This document shows positions 63,060 to 64,000 of a stretch of 64,000 nucleotides of DNA, piece by piece. The DNA lies in NCBI GenBank assembly GCA_026417415.1, contig JAOADG010000008.1:643612-707611 (forward strand), written 5' to 3'. The DNA comes from a bacterium (GTDB lineage Bacteria; Electryoneota; JAOADG01). Numbering within the stretch: position 1 is the stretch's first letter; each line of letters opens with the position of its first letter. The notes beneath the pieces were generated by a model. That model was given only the letters and a program-made list of their open reading frames with translations, had not been told where the DNA came from and did not search any database. The translations under genes were made by a program, and so were the position numbers.

Positions 63060-64000
63060 TTACCCTTCACGTGAAGTTTGTTCAAAATACAAACTAAGTT
63101 CTCGGATAAATGCATTCATTTTTTCAATTGAAGTTAGCAGAATGTCTTGTAACTTTGAAGGATCTTCATCATACATATTTAACACTGCTTCTGCAGTAAA
63201 AATATTCTTTTCATTCAAACGCTTTAAGTACTCTTCTGGAATGTTAAAGATCTCACTTAATAATAATTCTTCAGAATAAAATGCAGATTGTTTGATTGGT
63301 CTTATCAGAAAATTCTTTCCTACAATTTGTGAAGCAAGAATGATGTTCTGTTGTCTTTTACCAATTGCTTGTGCCATTTGTTCATCTGGAATGACTGCGA
63401 CTGCACCTGTACCAGCAGGATCTATTAGAACTTCTACAGGTGTAACAGGATTAAGTGCTCTTCTAATTAATAATTCTCTGTCATTTGTCCATGGGATCAC
63501 ATCAATTTTTTCGCCATTTAATTCTCTTTGAATAGCTTGAATTCTGACACCTTTCATACCCACACAAGCACCGACTGGATCAATTCTTTTATCATTTGAA
63601 TCCACACAAATCTTAGTTCTCTCGCCCGCATCTCGACTTATCGCTTTAATTTCAATAATTCCATCTTGAATTTCAGGGACTTCATTTTCAAATAATCTAC
63701 GAACCAATAATTCTGATTTACGACTAACAATAATTTCAGGTTCTTTATTTGTTTTTCGAACGTCCACGATGACTGTTTTAATAGTTTCACCACGTCTGTA
63801 CTTCTCTGTACGAACTTGTTCGCTTTTAGGCAGTATCAATTCTTTATTATTGTCATGGAATAATCTAATCTCGCTACCTTGAATTTGTTTAATTTCGGCA
63901 ATGATGATCTCACCTTTTCTACGAATAAACTCTTGGTAAATATTTTCATAAAGTGTTCCACGAATTCGTTGCATTAACATCTGGCGTACAGATGAAACCA
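63060..64000 (-). CDS. nusA: Transcription termination/antitermination protein NusA (5' truncated by window edge)
   Basis: The frame stays open to the window end, with SSVRQ just before the internal Met at 63980, so the N-terminus lies outside. Visible here (313 codons) are the end of the N-terminal domain, the S1 domain (about GEIIIAEIKQIQGSEIRLF), and KH1/KH2 with VDSNDKRIDPVGACVGMKGV then RIQAIQRELNGEKIDVIPWT. The C-terminal region continues with helical SLYFEQ. It binds RNA polymerase and nascent RNA. nusA-infB is the canonical start of this operon. Confidence 0.95.
   Translation of the reverse strand, partial: VSSVRQMLMQRIRGTLYENIYQEFIRRKGEIIIAEIKQIQGSEIRLFHDNNKELILPKSEQVRTEKYRRGETIKTVIVDVRKTNKEPEIIVSRKSELLVRRLFENEVPEIQDGIIEIKAISRDAGERTKICVDSNDKRIDPVGACVGMKGVRIQAIQRELNGEKIDVIPWTNDRELLIRRALNPVTPVEVLIDPAGTGAVAVIPDEQMAQAIGKRQQNIILASQIVGKNFLIRPIKQSAFYSEELLLSEIFNIPEEYLKRLNEKNIFTAEAVLNMYDEDPSKLQDILLTSIEKMNAFIRELSLYFEQTSREG

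Noticed and set aside
1-64000. Search for CRISPR arrays, insertion sequences, integrases or prophage genes
   Set aside because: No regular repeat-spacer pattern, transposase, integrase or phage structural gene was seen by eye.

Overview
This is a 64 kb bacterial chromosomal window of low GC content, densely packed with genes. It shows no rRNA, CRISPR array, insertion sequence or prophage. The best fit is a member of the FCB superphylum (Bacteroidota/Chlorobi/Ignavibacteria and relatives). The reasons are secreted proteins with type A (Por/T9SS-like) C-terminal sorting domains built around NPFN motifs, a complete Bat (aerotolerance) operon, a ferredoxin-linked 2-oxoglutarate oxidoreductase beside sucCD, and split glycine decarboxylase (gcvPB). 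The exact lineage cannot be settled from the sequence alone.

Layout. From 1 to 9.9 kb (plus strand) lie the tail of a secreted protein, a TlpA-like thioredoxin, an outer-membrane barrel, selA, an NfeD protease, ComEC, rnhB, yraN and a lamin-tail-domain secreted protein. From 9.9 to 24.1 kb (plus) is a metabolic block: a cyclic-2,3-diphosphoglycerate-synthetase-like GTPase with carbamate kinase, then sucCD-korDABC-ndk and a 3-hydroxyacyl-CoA dehydrogenase. It ends with pyrR-pyrB-pyrC behind a recognisable PyrR attenuator, then lepA and lepB. From 24.1 to 28.8 kb are a decayed coding remnant, a 1065-residue repeat protein with a sorting tail, a 486-nt gene-free stretch, and a YjbQ protein. From 28.9 to 32.4 kb is a heterodimeric ABC exporter, convergent with two small envelope proteins.

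From 33.7 to 47.3 kb (plus) is a 13.6 kb chain of twelve genes, nearly all overlapping. It runs gcvPB, exonuclease-DinG helicase, ROK kinase, TPR lipoprotein, MoxR, DUF58, a DUF4381-like protein, BatA, BatB, BatC, BatD and BatE. From 47.4 to 64 kb (minus strand) the order in the direction of transcription is the translation/RNA cluster nusA-infB-DUF503-rbfA-truB-ribF-rpsO-pnp, then an M16 peptidase, dut, a polysaccharide deacetylase, a MerR regulator, tRNA-Pro(GGG), a small conserved protein, a GT2 glycosyltransferase, tRNA-Pro(CGG), a terminator, leuS and an OmpA-family protein.

Functionally, the window joins central metabolism (2-oxoglutarate to succinyl-CoA to succinate), pyrimidine synthesis with PyrR feedback, envelope biogenesis and translation. 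The points most worth a second look are the PyrR leader (18561-18660), the GTPase/carbamate kinase pair, the fully coupled gcvPB-DinG-Bat chain with a terminator-like hairpin near the DinG start, the mixed tRNA/protein operon with a terminator just before leuS, and the repeat protein at 24703-27900.
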